This document shows positions 52,842 through 60,792 of a DNA stretch of 64,000 bases, piece by piece. The first letter of the stretch is position 1. Each line of letters starts with the position of its first letter. The DNA is taken from the NCBI RefSeq assembly GCF_900182565.1, contig NZ_FXTI01000011.1, positions 1 through 64,000 of the forward strand. The letters are read 5' to 3'. The DNA comes from Melghirimyces algeriensis. Its GTDB lineage: Bacteria; Bacillota; Bacilli; Thermoactinomycetales; DSM-45169. Made by a program: the position numbers and the translations under genes. The notes beneath the pieces were generated by a model, which was not told the origin of the DNA, made no database searches, and saw only the letters and a program-made list of their open reading frames with translations.

Positions 52842-53291
52842 ATGGATGGTGTCGCAAGAGAGCGGGTTCAAAATCCTGTCGTTCTTTTCGACGGTGTATG
52901 CAATGTATGTAACCAAACGGTGCAGTGGATTATCCGCAATGACCCGAAAGGGCAATTTCGGTTTGCTTCGCTGCAGTCTGATGTGGCGGAAGCGCTGTTG
53001 AAGGATGCAACCATGCGGTCAACCTTAGGGGATTCCATGATTCTGATTGAAGATAAACGTATATACATGGAATCCACAGCGGCATTGCGCATATGCCGAA
53101 GGTTGGCAGGCTGGAGAAAAGGGCTTTATGTGTTTATCCTTATTCCATCCTTTCTTCGGAATCGAGTGTACCGTTGGTTTGCCCGTCATCGATATCGGTG
53201 GTTTGGAAAACAGGATCAATGTATGCTTCCCACCCCAGAGATTCGGAGCCGCTTCCTAGATCAAATGGAAGGAGGAAAAAGACCTGAATGA
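52842..53291 (+). CDS. DCC-family thiol oxidoreductase-like protein (DUF393)
   Basis: 149 aa with the DCC signature FDGVCNVCNQ (about 15-24) and the region STAALRICRRLAGWRKG, typical of DUF393 proteins with a predicted thioredoxin-like CxxC. GAAGGGAG precedes the ATG. It overlaps the DoxX-like gene by four bases (ATGA), so the two are coupled. A redox role is inferred from the CxxC. Confidence 0.85.
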   Translation: MDGVARERVQNPVVLFDGVCNVCNQTVQWIIRNDPKGQFRFASLQSDVAEALLKDATMRSTLGDSMILIEDKRIYMESTAALRICRRLAGWRKGLYVFILIPSFLRNRVYRWFARHRYRWFGKQDQCMLPTPEIRSRFLDQMEGGKRPE

Positions 53292-53758
53292 AACAAATCC
53301 GATGGAAAAGGGTGTTTGCTCAATCCATTCCGACAACCTTTCGTTGGTTTTTGGCAGCCAACTTCCTGATCTATGGAGTGGTCAAGCTGGTCATAGGACA
53401 GTTTGGGGTTCCTTCGAATGAGATTGCAGCGGCAAATGGAGAAGGATTTGTCATGGCATGGACATTTTTTGGCTATTCCCGTGTTTATGAAATATTTATT
53501 GGATTGGGTGAGGTGGTCGCAGCCATCCTGATTCTGATTCCCCGTACAGCTACAGTGGGAGCGATTTGCTATTTTCCAATCACGATCAATGTAATGATGG
53601 TCAATTACTGTTTTGATATTGGCGTGCAGGATTTAAGCACAGTGATGACGGGAATGTGTGCGGTGCTGTTATGGATCGACCGTCATAAATTGATGGGTCT
53701 TCTGCGTCCTTCCTCACAAAAGGAAAAAAAGATTGGAAAAGAGGGGATCAGCGGATGA
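53288..53758 (+). CDS. DoxX-like four-TM membrane protein
   Basis: A 156-aa protein with four TM segments (about 18-34, 55-76, 80-100, 108-128). FLIYGVVKLVIGQFG near the first helix resembles DoxX/DoxD-type proteins. Coupled on both sides by ATGA overlaps, with the DCC protein before and a 27-aa peptide after. Function unknown. Confidence 0.75.
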   Translation: MKQIRWKRVFAQSIPTTFRWFLAANFLIYGVVKLVIGQFGVPSNEIAAANGEGFVMAWTFFGYSRVYEIFIGLGEVVAAILILIPRTATVGAICYFPITINVMMVNYCFDIGVQDLSTVMTGMCAVLLWIDRHKLMGLLRPSSQKEKKIGKEGISG

Positions 53759-53838
53759 CCAGCTTTGTCCTTATGCAATTGGTTGGATGCTTTATCCTAT
53801 CCACCTTGTATTACACATTTAAGGAATGGAAGGGATAA
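53755..53838 (+). CDS. 27-aa membrane micropeptide
   Basis: ATG in the ATGA that ends the DoxX-like gene opens a 27-codon frame (MTSFVLMQLVGCFILSTLYY, then TFKEWKG, stop). One hydrophobic helix with a short polar C-terminus, the form of a small single-pass membrane peptide. The exact stop-start overlap, as between the two genes before it, argues for real translation. Confidence 0.55.
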   Translation: MTSFVLMQLVGCFILSTLYYTFKEWKG

Positions 53839-53933
53839 GTCTCAGTCTGTCCAGAATGATGTCTTAGAATGGGAGCAAGGAGAAAAACAAAACGCATAAG
53901 CACGACGGATTCTGTCAAGGTCCTGAATAGCAG

Positions 53934-53977
53934 ATCCCCGTTTTCCAGCAGTTGTTGGAAGCGGGGATTTGTTTTTA
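53934..53977 (+). terminator. Terminator of the DCC-DoxX operon
   Basis: ATCCCCG/CGGGGAT with inner TTCCA/TGGAA pairing, then TTGTTTTT. Confidence 0.8.
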
Positions 53978-53999
53978 AAAAAGAATCCAATAAAGGATA

Positions 54000-54036
54000 T
54001 TTACAAATAGTAAATATCAGTTTATAATAATTACAA
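54000..54036 (+). promoter_or_regulatory. pfeT promoter with overlapping PerR box
   Basis: TTTACA (54000-54005), 17-base spacer, TATAAT (54023-54028). TTATAATAATTACAA (54022-54036) matches the PerR box TTATAATNATTATAA at 14 of 15 positions and covers the -10 box and start. PerR binding would shut off the gene and peroxide would release it. Confidence 0.8.
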
Positions 54037-54077
54037 ATATATTTCACCTATTCAACTCTATTGCGCGAAACCAAAAT

Positions 54078-54092
54078 CGATAATCATTCTCA
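54078..54092 (+). promoter_or_regulatory. Fur-type box upstream of pfeT
   Basis: CGATAATCATTCTCA agrees with the Fur consensus at 13 of 15 positions. It lies about 45 bases downstream of the predicted start and 106 bases before the coding region. In Bacillus subtilis the PerR-repressed pfeT gene is activated by Fur; here the box placement is downstream, so its role is open. Confidence 0.6.
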
Positions 54093-54197
54093 ACGTGTTG
54101 CTGTTTGTCGGATTTCCGGCAAACAGCTTCTGTCATTTTAAGGGGTCCGATATTGAATTTTATTCTCAATTGACCATAGCGAAAGGCGGGTGGGAGT

Positions 54198-56150
54198 ATG
54201 TTACAAGAGTTGAAAATGGAGTCGCGGGCAACGATGTCTGCGATGAGGGATACAACATCAGAGAAAAATGTGCCCAAGAACGAAAGTCAAAAAGGTGGGA
54301 ATTTGTTTTTACAGACGCATGGAGAAGCAATCGCGGCAGGAGTGAGCGGAGCATTGATTCTGCTGGCATGGCTAGGGCAAAGCTGGCTGGGGTCACTGGA
54401 TGTCATATGTTATCTGACCGCTTATGTAATTGGTGGTTTTGCAAAAGCCAGAGAAGGGCTTCTTGCGTTTATCCATGAGAAAAAACTGGATGTGAACCTG
54501 CTCATGCTGTTGGCCGCAGCTGGAGCTGCGGGGATTGGATACTGGCTGGAAGGGGCGCTCTTGATTTTCATTTTTGCCTTGAGTGGAGCGCTGGAAGCCT
54601 ATTCGGAACAAAAGAGCCGCCGGGATTTGTCCGCATTGATGTCAATGAAACCGGAAACGGCCCGGATCATCATCGGTGGAAAAGAACGCCGTGTGCCGAT
54701 TGAGCAGCTGAAGGTGGAGGATCAGGTATTGGTAAAGCCGGGTGAGCAAATCCCTGTGGATGGAACGGTGGTCCGGGGTATGTCTGAGGTGAATCAAGCC
54801 GCGATTACCGGTGAATCCGTGCCGGTGGAAAAGGGAAAAGGAGCCGAAGTGTTTGCTGGAACGCTTAATGGAACGGGTTCGTTAATGATTCGTGTCGATC
54901 GGTTGTTGGAGGAAAGTACCTTTTCACGTATTGTTCGACTTGTACAGGAAGCGGAAGAACAGCAACCTTCCGCTCAACGAACGATTGAGCGTTTTGAAGG
55001 ATGGTATGTCAAGGTTGTGTTGGCTGTCACAGCCCTGCTTCTCTTCTTGCCTCCACTCCTCTTCTCTTGGAGCTGGAGCGATGCAGGTTACCGGGCGATG
55101 GTGTTTATGGTCGTGGCTTCCCCTTGTGCAGTCGTTGCCTCCATTATGCCTGCGGTATTGGCTGCCATGTCCAATGGTGCCCGCAAGGGCCTTTTGTTCA
55201 AGGGAGGTTCTTACGTCCAAGCGTTGGCGGACATTGGGGTGGTGGCTTTTGATAAGACGGGAACGCTGACACATGGAGAACTTGCGGTAACAGATGTGGT
55301 ACCTTTGAGGGATTGGAGCAAAGACGGAGTATTGAAAGTGGCTGCCACATTGGAATCGTTGTCGGAGCATCCCATTGCCCAGGCCATCATAAGAAAAGCA
55401 CAGGAAAAGGAAATGGATGTTCAGCGTCCGGAGCATTTTGATTCATACACCGGACGGGGAGTGAAGGTGAGATGGAACGGAAGACATTGGCGGATCGGGA
55501 AGCCGGAATGGATTCTCTCTCCTGATGAAAGGGATCAACTGTTGCCAACATTGGAATCAGAAGGAAAAACGGTGGTTTGTCTCGCGAATGAAAACGGCCC
55601 TGTCGGTTTGATTGCTCTGAAGGATACCATTCGGACTGAAGCGCAAATGGCGATCCAGGCGTTGAAAAAAATGGGGATTACTACGGTCATGCTGACAGGT
55701 GATCGAAGGCAGACAGCGGAAGTGATCGCCAGGCAGGCGGGAGTGGATCATGTACGTGCCGAGCTTCTTCCGGAATCCAAGGTTCAGGCCATTCGCGAAC
55801 TGGAAAAAACGTATGGATCGGTCGTGATGGTAGGAGATGGAGTGAATGATGCCCCCGCTCTGGCAGGAGCTACAGTGGGAATCGCCATGGGGGCCGCAGG
55901 AAGCGATGTTGCCTTGGAATCCGCTCAAGTGGTTTTGATGAATGACGATCTGAATAACCTTCCAAAAGCGATTGCCCTCGGAAAGCGGACTGGATCGGTG
56001 ATTCGACAAAACCTGGTCTTTGCCCTGTTGATGATCGGGGTCTTGATCGGCACCAATCTGTTTCAGGGGCTTCCGTTGCCAATGGGTGTAGTGGGTCACG
56101 AGGGAAGTACGCTGCTCGTGATTTTAAATGGATTACGCCTGTTACGTTGA
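54198..56150 (+). CDS. pfeT: P1B4-type Fe(II) efflux ATPase (PfeT-like)
   Basis: A 650-aa heavy-metal P-type ATPase. It lacks an N-terminal CxxC metal domain. The TM6 metal site is SPC (VVASPCAVVAS, about 308-318) rather than CPC, phosphorylation Asp in DKTGTLTHG (about 354), hinge GDGVNDAPAL (about 548-557), and TM8 carries HEGSTLLVILNG. The SPC plus HEGS pair defines the P1B4 group, including PfeT/FrvA iron exporters. The PerR and Fur boxes upstream support iron efflux; Zn or Co transport is the alternative. Confidence 0.9.
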   Translation: MLQELKMESRATMSAMRDTTSEKNVPKNESQKGGNLFLQTHGEAIAAGVSGALILLAWLGQSWLGSLDVICYLTAYVIGGFAKAREGLLAFIHEKKLDVNLLMLLAAAGAAGIGYWLEGALLIFIFALSGALEAYSEQKSRRDLSALMSMKPETARIIIGGKERRVPIEQLKVEDQVLVKPGEQIPVDGTVVRGMSEVNQAAITGESVPVEKGKGAEVFAGTLNGTGSLMIRVDRLLEESTFSRIVRLVQEAEEQQPSAQRTIERFEGWYVKVVLAVTALLLFLPPLLFSWSWSDAGYRAMVFMVVASPCAVVASIMPAVLAAMSNGARKGLLFKGGSYVQALADIGVVAFDKTGTLTHGELAVTDVVPLRDWSKDGVLKVAATLESLSEHPIAQAIIRKAQEKEMDVQRPEHFDSYTGRGVKVRWNGRHWRIGKPEWILSPDERDQLLPTLESEGKTVVCLANENGPVGLIALKDTIRTEAQMAIQALKKMGITTVMLTGDRRQTAEVIARQAGVDHVRAELLPESKVQAIRELEKTYGSVVMVGDGVNDAPALAGATVGIAMGAAGSDVALESAQVVLMNDDLNNLPKAIALGKRTGSVIRQNLVFALLMIGVLIGTNLFQGLPLPMGVVGHEGSTLLVILNGLRLLR

Positions 56151-56176
56151 AGAAGTCAATCAGACGATCGTCCCAG

Positions 56177-56207
56177 AAAAGTCCTGCGATGGATGCAGGA
56201 CTTTTTT
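56177..56207 (+). terminator. Terminator after pfeT
   Basis: AAGTCCTGC/GCAGGACTT stem with seven-base loop, then a T-run. Confidence 0.88.
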
Positions 56208-56306
56208 GGTATGAAAAATCCGGACTTTTCGCAGAGGAGATTGCTTGGAGTCCATTGTATCATCAAAGATAGTTGACATCTCATTTTTGTTAGAAACAGG
56301 TGAAAA

Positions 56307-57587
56307 ATGATGAATTCCATATGGAAAGAGCGACGAATCTATATATTGCTAATGGCCAATATCGCTTCATCGGTAGGGACAGGAATATCCGGGATTGCTG
56401 TTCCCTGGTTTCTGATCCAGCGATCCGGAGGGGAAGCCATTTATGGGTATTTGATGTTCGGAATGACGGTCGTCTCTTTTCTGTTGTCTCCGACGATTGG
56501 TGTATGGGTGGATCGTGTTTCCCGAAAGCGGCTGCTTTTATGGAATCAATGTTTCGGGATGATGGTAACATTTCCACTCGCTTTATGGGGATTCACGGTT
56601 GGACACTTTGAAATATGGCAGTTGGTAGCAGTTAGTGCTTCCAGCTTTCTGTATTACACTCTGCATTTCCCGGCTCAGTTTGCTTTGGTACAGGAGATTT
56701 TTGACCGTTCCCAGTATTCGACACTAAACAGTCTGCTTGAAGTGCAGAGTCAGGCAGCGGCTGTGATCAGTGGGGGGCTGGCCAGTTTGCTGTTGGATCG
56801 GGTGGGTCTGGACTGGATTTTATTCCTTGACTTTGCTACCTACTTACTCAGCTTCTTGCTGTTGTGGAGGATTCCCTACTCCCGGAAATCGAGGGAAGAT
56901 GGGGAGACTCCTGTTTTCCGGAGTTGGTGGGGAGACTTCCTGGAAGGGTATCAGTATCTTCGAACAAAGCCGATGTTAACCCTTTTCTTTCTTTGTACAT
57001 TGTTTCCGTTTATCGGGGTGATGGCAAGCAATTACCTGAATCCCATCTATGTGGTGAAAACGCTGAATGCGGATGCAACCGTTATGGGTCTTCAGGAGAT
57101 TATGTATGCAGTGGGTGCTGTGGCGGCGGGGGTATTGATCCCATGGTTTGTGCGTCGTCTGGGTCCCTATGCCACTCTGCTCACCACAGTTGGCTGTTTT
57201 GTCCTCGCCACCGCGGTATTGGCCTTTGTTCCAATGGTGATGGTTTTTTTAATGATCAAGTTGCTGTTTGGTGTGGGAAATGCCGGAACACGGGTAGTTC
57301 GCAAGACACTGATGATGGAGAAGGTGCCCAACCGATTGATTGGAAGGGTCAATAGTTTTTTTATGGGGGTTGGTTACATCCTTCGCATCGTCCTGTTAGG
57401 CTTGTTTACTGAAATGGTTCCCGAAAAAGGGGCCATGTGGGCATATGCGATCTTGTTGATTCTTATGGTGGCGGCTTGGATCGGTATTGCTGCCAGTCGC
57501 AATGTGCTCAAAAATGATAGACAATACCCTAATTATCCAATAAAAATGAAACAGGTTGGGGTTCATGACAAAGTGGTGAAGGGGTGA
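56307..57587 (+). CDS. MFS transporter (enterobactin-exporter/macrolide-efflux-like)
   Basis: A 426-aa (or 425 from the second ATG) MFS protein with twelve TM segments. Its pattern (GIAVPWFLIQRSGG near 28-41, PTIGVWVDRVSRKRLLLWNQ near 60-79) fits the MFS_3 group of siderophore and drug exporters. ACAGGTG precedes the ATGATG. The last seven codons (HDKVVKG and stop) fall in the dispersed repeat. It sits right after the iron efflux pump, but no Fur box is visible. Confidence 0.78.
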   Translation: MMNSIWKERRIYILLMANIASSVGTGISGIAVPWFLIQRSGGEAIYGYLMFGMTVVSFLLSPTIGVWVDRVSRKRLLLWNQCFGMMVTFPLALWGFTVGHFEIWQLVAVSASSFLYYTLHFPAQFALVQEIFDRSQYSTLNSLLEVQSQAAAVISGGLASLLLDRVGLDWILFLDFATYLLSFLLLWRIPYSRKSREDGETPVFRSWWGDFLEGYQYLRTKPMLTLFFLCTLFPFIGVMASNYLNPIYVVKTLNADATVMGLQEIMYAVGAVAAGVLIPWFVRRLGPYATLLTTVGCFVLATAVLAFVPMVMVFLMIKLLFGVGNAGTRVVRKTLMMEKVPNRLIGRVNSFFMGVGYILRIVLLGLFTEMVPEKGAMWAYAILLILMVAAWIGIAASRNVLKNDRQYPNYPIKMKQVGVHDKVVKG

Positions 57588-57613
57588 TTTCCATTTCTGC
57601 ATCTCTTCCTCCA
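57568..57613. repeat. Half copy of the dispersed palindromic element
   Basis: Bases ACAAAGTGGTGAAGGGGTGA and the following 26 match 41145-41191 with only about four substitutions and a one-base gap. The right arm of the palindrome is absent; instead a terminator hairpin begins. The MFS stop codon lies inside it. Confidence 0.7.
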
Positions 57614-57615
57614 AG

Positions 57616-57662
57616 ACAAAAGAGACAACATGGGTTGCAACCATGTTGTCTCTTTTGCTCTT
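57616..57662. terminator. Bidirectional terminator between MFS gene and flotillin
   Basis: A perfect 16-bp stem AAAAGAGACAACATGG and its complement (57618-57633/57641-57656) between convergent genes. Confidence 0.88.
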
Positions 57663-59195
57663 TTAACTGTCGGTCTGATCAGGGACAGGTTTCGGTTTAG
57701 AGGGCTTATCTTCCTGTTCCAGCTGCGATTTCGCCAGAGAAATTTCCGGTTCTTTGGAGGTATGGTCTTGAATCATTTGGTTGATGTCAATTCCAGAGAC
57801 TTGTTTCACCATTTCCGGAGCTTGAGCCATCAGTTGGGTGACATAATTGCTTACCTTGGAGGCACCATCCCCACCTTGGCCGGAATCCACGACGGTAATC
57901 TTATCGATTCGGGACATGGGTTCTGTTACTTTCCCTGCCAACTCAGGCAGCATTTTGACGACCAGATCCAAAACAGCTGCTTGACCATACTGTTCAAACG
58001 CTTCTGCCAGTTTTTGTTTCGCTTCTGCCTCTGCAAGACCTTTTGCCCGAATCACATCGGCCTGAGCCATTCCCTCTGCTTTCTCCACTTCTGCTCGTGC
58101 TTCCCCTTGGGCTTTATGGGCTGAGGCATCCGCCTCCCCTTTGGCTCGAATCGCCTCAGCTTCGGCTTTGGCCTGCGCTTCTTGCTCAAAACGGGTGGCT
58201 TCAGCGGACTGCTCTTTGGCGTAACGATCCGCATCTGCTTTTTTGCGGACCTCTGCATCATATTGCTTTTCCCGGCGCAGAATCTCTTTTTCTTCCAGTT
58301 CAATCGCTTTGCCCTTTCGAACCAGTTCAATCTTCATCTCTTCGTCCACCACTTGTTGCTTATACCGGTTTTCCTGCAGTTGATATGCCTGATCCGCTTC
58401 CGCTTTCTTCATATCCTGCTCAATTTTATATTGAGCCACTTTCAGTTCTTTTTCTTTCTGCGCTTCGGCAATATGTGTTTCAGAGATCAGAGTGGCTTTT
58501 GTCCCCTCTTGTTTTGCTTTGGCTGTCTGTATTTCTGTATCCCGACGAGCATTCGCTTCCGCAATATCTGCATCCCGACGTACGGCTGCAATCCGTGGTC
58601 GCCCAAGGGCGTCTAAGTAGCCGTTATTGTCACGAACATCCTTGATGGTAAAGGAGACGACCTGTAAGCCCATCTTTTTCAAGTCTTTAGCGGCAACTGC
58701 CTGAACTTCCTGTGCAAATCGATCCCGGTTTTTGTAGATTTCTTCCACTGTCATGGTTCCCAGAATGGCCCGAAGATGACCTTCCAAAACTTCTTCTGCC
58801 TCATCCTGAATCATTTCCGTTTCTTTGCCCATAAATTGTTCGGCAGCCGTGGCTACATCCTCCAGGGAACTGCCCACTTTAATGATGGCGACACCGTCAG
58901 CCATAACCGGTACACCTTGTTCCGTATAAACTTCTGGAGTGGAGACGGTTAATTTATGAGAGAGAAGAGAGAGACGTTCCGCTTGTTGAAAGATTGGGAC
59001 AATAAACGCCCCGCCCCCACGGATGATTTTCATTTTTTTGGAGGAAGAATCCGTTAACACATTTTTTCTGCCTAGCATACTTCCGGTTACAATCATCGCT
59101 TCGTCCGCACCCACCGTTTTATACCGTGCCCAAAAGCAGACGGCCAAAACCAGGAGTGCGCTGCCTGCAAGAATGAGGATAAACAGGGCATTCAT
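57663..59195 (-). CDS. floT: Flotillin-like SPFH membrane scaffold protein
   Basis: A 510-aa protein. An N-terminal membrane anchor (about 2-24) is followed by the SPFH/Band-7 domain (about 28-200; VPVMADGVAIIKVGSSLEDV near 98). A long Ala/Glu/Lys coiled coil spans about 205-400, then a C-terminal oligomerisation region. Marks functional membrane microdomains in Bacillota. The ATG at 59195 follows AAAGGATG; a 20-codon upstream extension is rejected. It is seven bases after the NfeD gene, the usual floT partner. Confidence 0.92.
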   Translation of the reverse strand: MNALFILILAGSALLVLAVCFWARYKTVGADEAMIVTGSMLGRKNVLTDSSSKKMKIIRGGGAFIVPIFQQAERLSLLSHKLTVSTPEVYTEQGVPVMADGVAIIKVGSSLEDVATAAEQFMGKETEMIQDEAEEVLEGHLRAILGTMTVEEIYKNRDRFAQEVQAVAAKDLKKMGLQVVSFTIKDVRDNNGYLDALGRPRIAAVRRDADIAEANARRDTEIQTAKAKQEGTKATLISETHIAEAQKEKELKVAQYKIEQDMKKAEADQAYQLQENRYKQQVVDEEMKIELVRKGKAIELEEKEILRREKQYDAEVRKKADADRYAKEQSAEATRFEQEAQAKAEAEAIRAKGEADASAHKAQGEARAEVEKAEGMAQADVIRAKGLAEAEAKQKLAEAFEQYGQAAVLDLVVKMLPELAGKVTEPMSRIDKITVVDSGQGGDGASKVSNYVTQLMAQAPEMVKQVSGIDINQMIQDHTSKEPEISLAKSQLEQEDKPSKPKPVPDQTDS

Positions 59196-59202
59196 GATAA
59201 AA

Positions 59203-59742
59203 TCATCCTTTATTATTTTGATTTTTTTCAACCGGGGTGACCCAGAGGGTATCATCCTCCACTTTGTGGATGATCACACGGGCTCCTTGAGGAATGGATT
59301 GATGAAGGAGACTGGATGCAATTTGATTGGTATGACCCCCTCCTGTCCAGATTAAAACTTCCCCGTATCCAACAGCAGGGATGGTGGTGATGACTTCACC
59401 CTCGCGGTCCGTCAGATCGGCCATCCGAAAGCTGGAGGAGCGTTCAGCGTTTTCAGCGGGTTTGACCACCAGAAGGTATAAGAGAATAGAGATTGTAGCA
59501 GCGATTCCCAAAGAGGATAAAATCAGGGTCAATCCTTCCAATGCTGTGGTTTGGGTCAGAAGAATTCCTGAAGCCCCAAAGGCGGTAAGACCTCCTGTCC
59601 AGAGGATCGGGGCAAGGAAAGGGGAAGAAGCACCTATGACTCCTTCAAACAATCCTTCCAGTAGGTCGCCAAGAAGCCATATGATTACGGTTAAAAGGAG
59701 TCCTGTAAAAAAAGAGCACCAAAACACCAGACTCCAATCCAT
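59203..59742 (-). CDS. NfeD-family membrane protein (YuaF-like)
   Basis: A 179-aa protein with an N-terminal TM (about 5-24), two or three more hydrophobic segments to ~95, and a C-terminal OB-like beta domain (about 105-170; LTDREGEVITTIPAVGYGEVLI). This is the short NfeD form that accompanies flotillin. Same operon as floT, upstream of it. Confidence 0.87.
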   Translation of the reverse strand: MDWSLVFWCSFFTGLLLTVIIWLLGDLLEGLFEGVIGASSPFLAPILWTGGLTAFGASGILLTQTTALEGLTLILSSLGIAATISILLYLLVVKPAENAERSSSFRMADLTDREGEVITTIPAVGYGEVLIWTGGGHTNQIASSLLHQSIPQGARVIIHKVEDDTLWVTPVEKNQNNKG

Positions 59743-59794
59743 GGAATCCGTCCCCCTTTTCGATTCTTCATGATTTGCGAATTGGAAGTTTTAC

Positions 59795-59824
59795 AAAAAA
59801 GAGAAGATCCGCCTTTTGGCGGAT
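59795..59824 (-). terminator. Terminator on the minus strand upstream of the NfeD gene
   Basis: On the minus strand ATCCGCC/GGCGGAT with an AAAA loop is followed by CTTCTCTTTTTT. It ends the hmo/membrane-protein unit and separates it from NfeD-floT. Confidence 0.82.
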
Positions 59825-59837
59825 AGCGAAGTATAGA

Positions 59838-60290
59838 TTATTGGAACTTCAGGGTGACCACAAAGATAATGAACACTAACAAAAGCAGAGTGATGTTCAA
59901 AAGGTTGATATAACCTTTGACTGTCTTTGTCATCGCGGAAGGTTCTGTTTCCGACTTTACTCTTTTCAACAGACGGCCTCCATAGACAGGCAAGCCGACG
60001 GCATACAAAAGAACAATCAGGCTTCCAAACCGTTCTTTGATCAATAGATACATGGGCTTATCCGGTCCCCATTGAATCAGGAGATACAATCCAGAGGCTA
60101 GGGTAAGTATGGCTACCGGAACCATCATACGGACATTCAGGTTATGGACATTGACAAGGCTTTCAGTCATGGAGATGCCTTGCTCATGCAATTTTGTCGA
60201 CTTTCTTAACCAAGTGGCCATGACGGTGAGCCCGCCTACCCAGCTCGCGATGCTCAGCACATGGATAAATAAGGCGATTTTTACGTCCAT
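59838..60290 (-). CDS. Four-TM membrane protein (CopD/DUF2269-like)
   Basis: A 150-aa protein with four TM helices (about 4-22, 53-72, 83-101, 125-147). Conserved features include IHVLSIASWVGGL with a His in TM1, and YLLIKERFGSLIVL. The pattern resembles CopD/DUF2269-type small membrane proteins. ATG at 60290 with GGGGAA. It follows the heme-monooxygenase-like gene by 34 bases and probably shares its transcript; a heme or copper link is a guess. Confidence 0.7.
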   Translation of the reverse strand: MDVKIALFIHVLSIASWVGGLTVMATWLRKSTKLHEQGISMTESLVNVHNLNVRMMVPVAILTLASGLYLLIQWGPDKPMYLLIKERFGSLIVLLYAVGLPVYGGRLLKRVKSETEPSAMTKTVKGYINLLNITLLLLVFIIFVVTLKFQ

Positions 60291-60324
60291 GAATTTTTTC
60301 CCCATTTCTGTTTGAGGTCAATAT

Positions 60325-60624
60325 TTAGGTAATCAGCACTTCAAACCCTTTGATTTCAGAGTTCCGGGTCTGGGTCCGGTCGGATCGTTTCCGGCCACCG
60401 TGTGACTGGGCGAAGTGTTCACTTTCTGTCCAACGGATAAAGTCTTCCTTGCTTCTGAAAACTGTTTCCGCCACCAGATGTGTTCCATCTTCCGCTTGCA
60501 AGAGGCGAAAAGAGACAAACCCCGGAACCTCTTTCATTCGCTCAGGAGCTTGACGAAAACGTTCTACCAGGATCAGCATATGCTCCTTGGAATCCACTTG
60601 GATTTGGTTGTTTACTTGGTACAT
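60325..60624 (-). CDS. IsdG/HmoA-like heme-degrading monooxygenase
   Basis: A 99-aa ABM-domain protein. It starts MYQVNNQIQVDSKE, with the Asn near 6-7 that is part of the IsdG-type active site. The TrpxxxxxHF stretch FIRWTESEHFAQSHGGRKR (about 65-83) carries the Trp and His. ATG at 60624 has GAGGGGGTG. In Bacillus, HmoA/HmoB release iron from heme; that fits the iron-rich neighbourhood. A non-heme ABM oxygenase is the alternative. No Fur box is visible upstream. Confidence 0.8.
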   Translation of the reverse strand: MYQVNNQIQVDSKEHMLILVERFRQAPERMKEVPGFVSFRLLQAEDGTHLVAETVFRSKEDFIRWTESEHFAQSHGGRKRSDRTQTRNSEIKGFEVLIT

Positions 60625-60792
60625 AACTGGACACCCCCTCTCTATTTTACACAAACAACTCCCCATTTTGGAGCAATCAAGGGGAACTATTTTTTCGTAT
60701 GTCAAAAAGTCATGGATTTGCCATCGGGAAATAGAAGGTGCAAGATGGAGAAAGACCGTGTTTTTTAAACAGTGATGAAGGAGGGTTTGACT

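Noticed and set aside
58043..58645. 200-codon frame antisense to flotillin
   Set aside because: A by-product of the repetitive Ala/Glu/Lys coiled-coil codons of floT.
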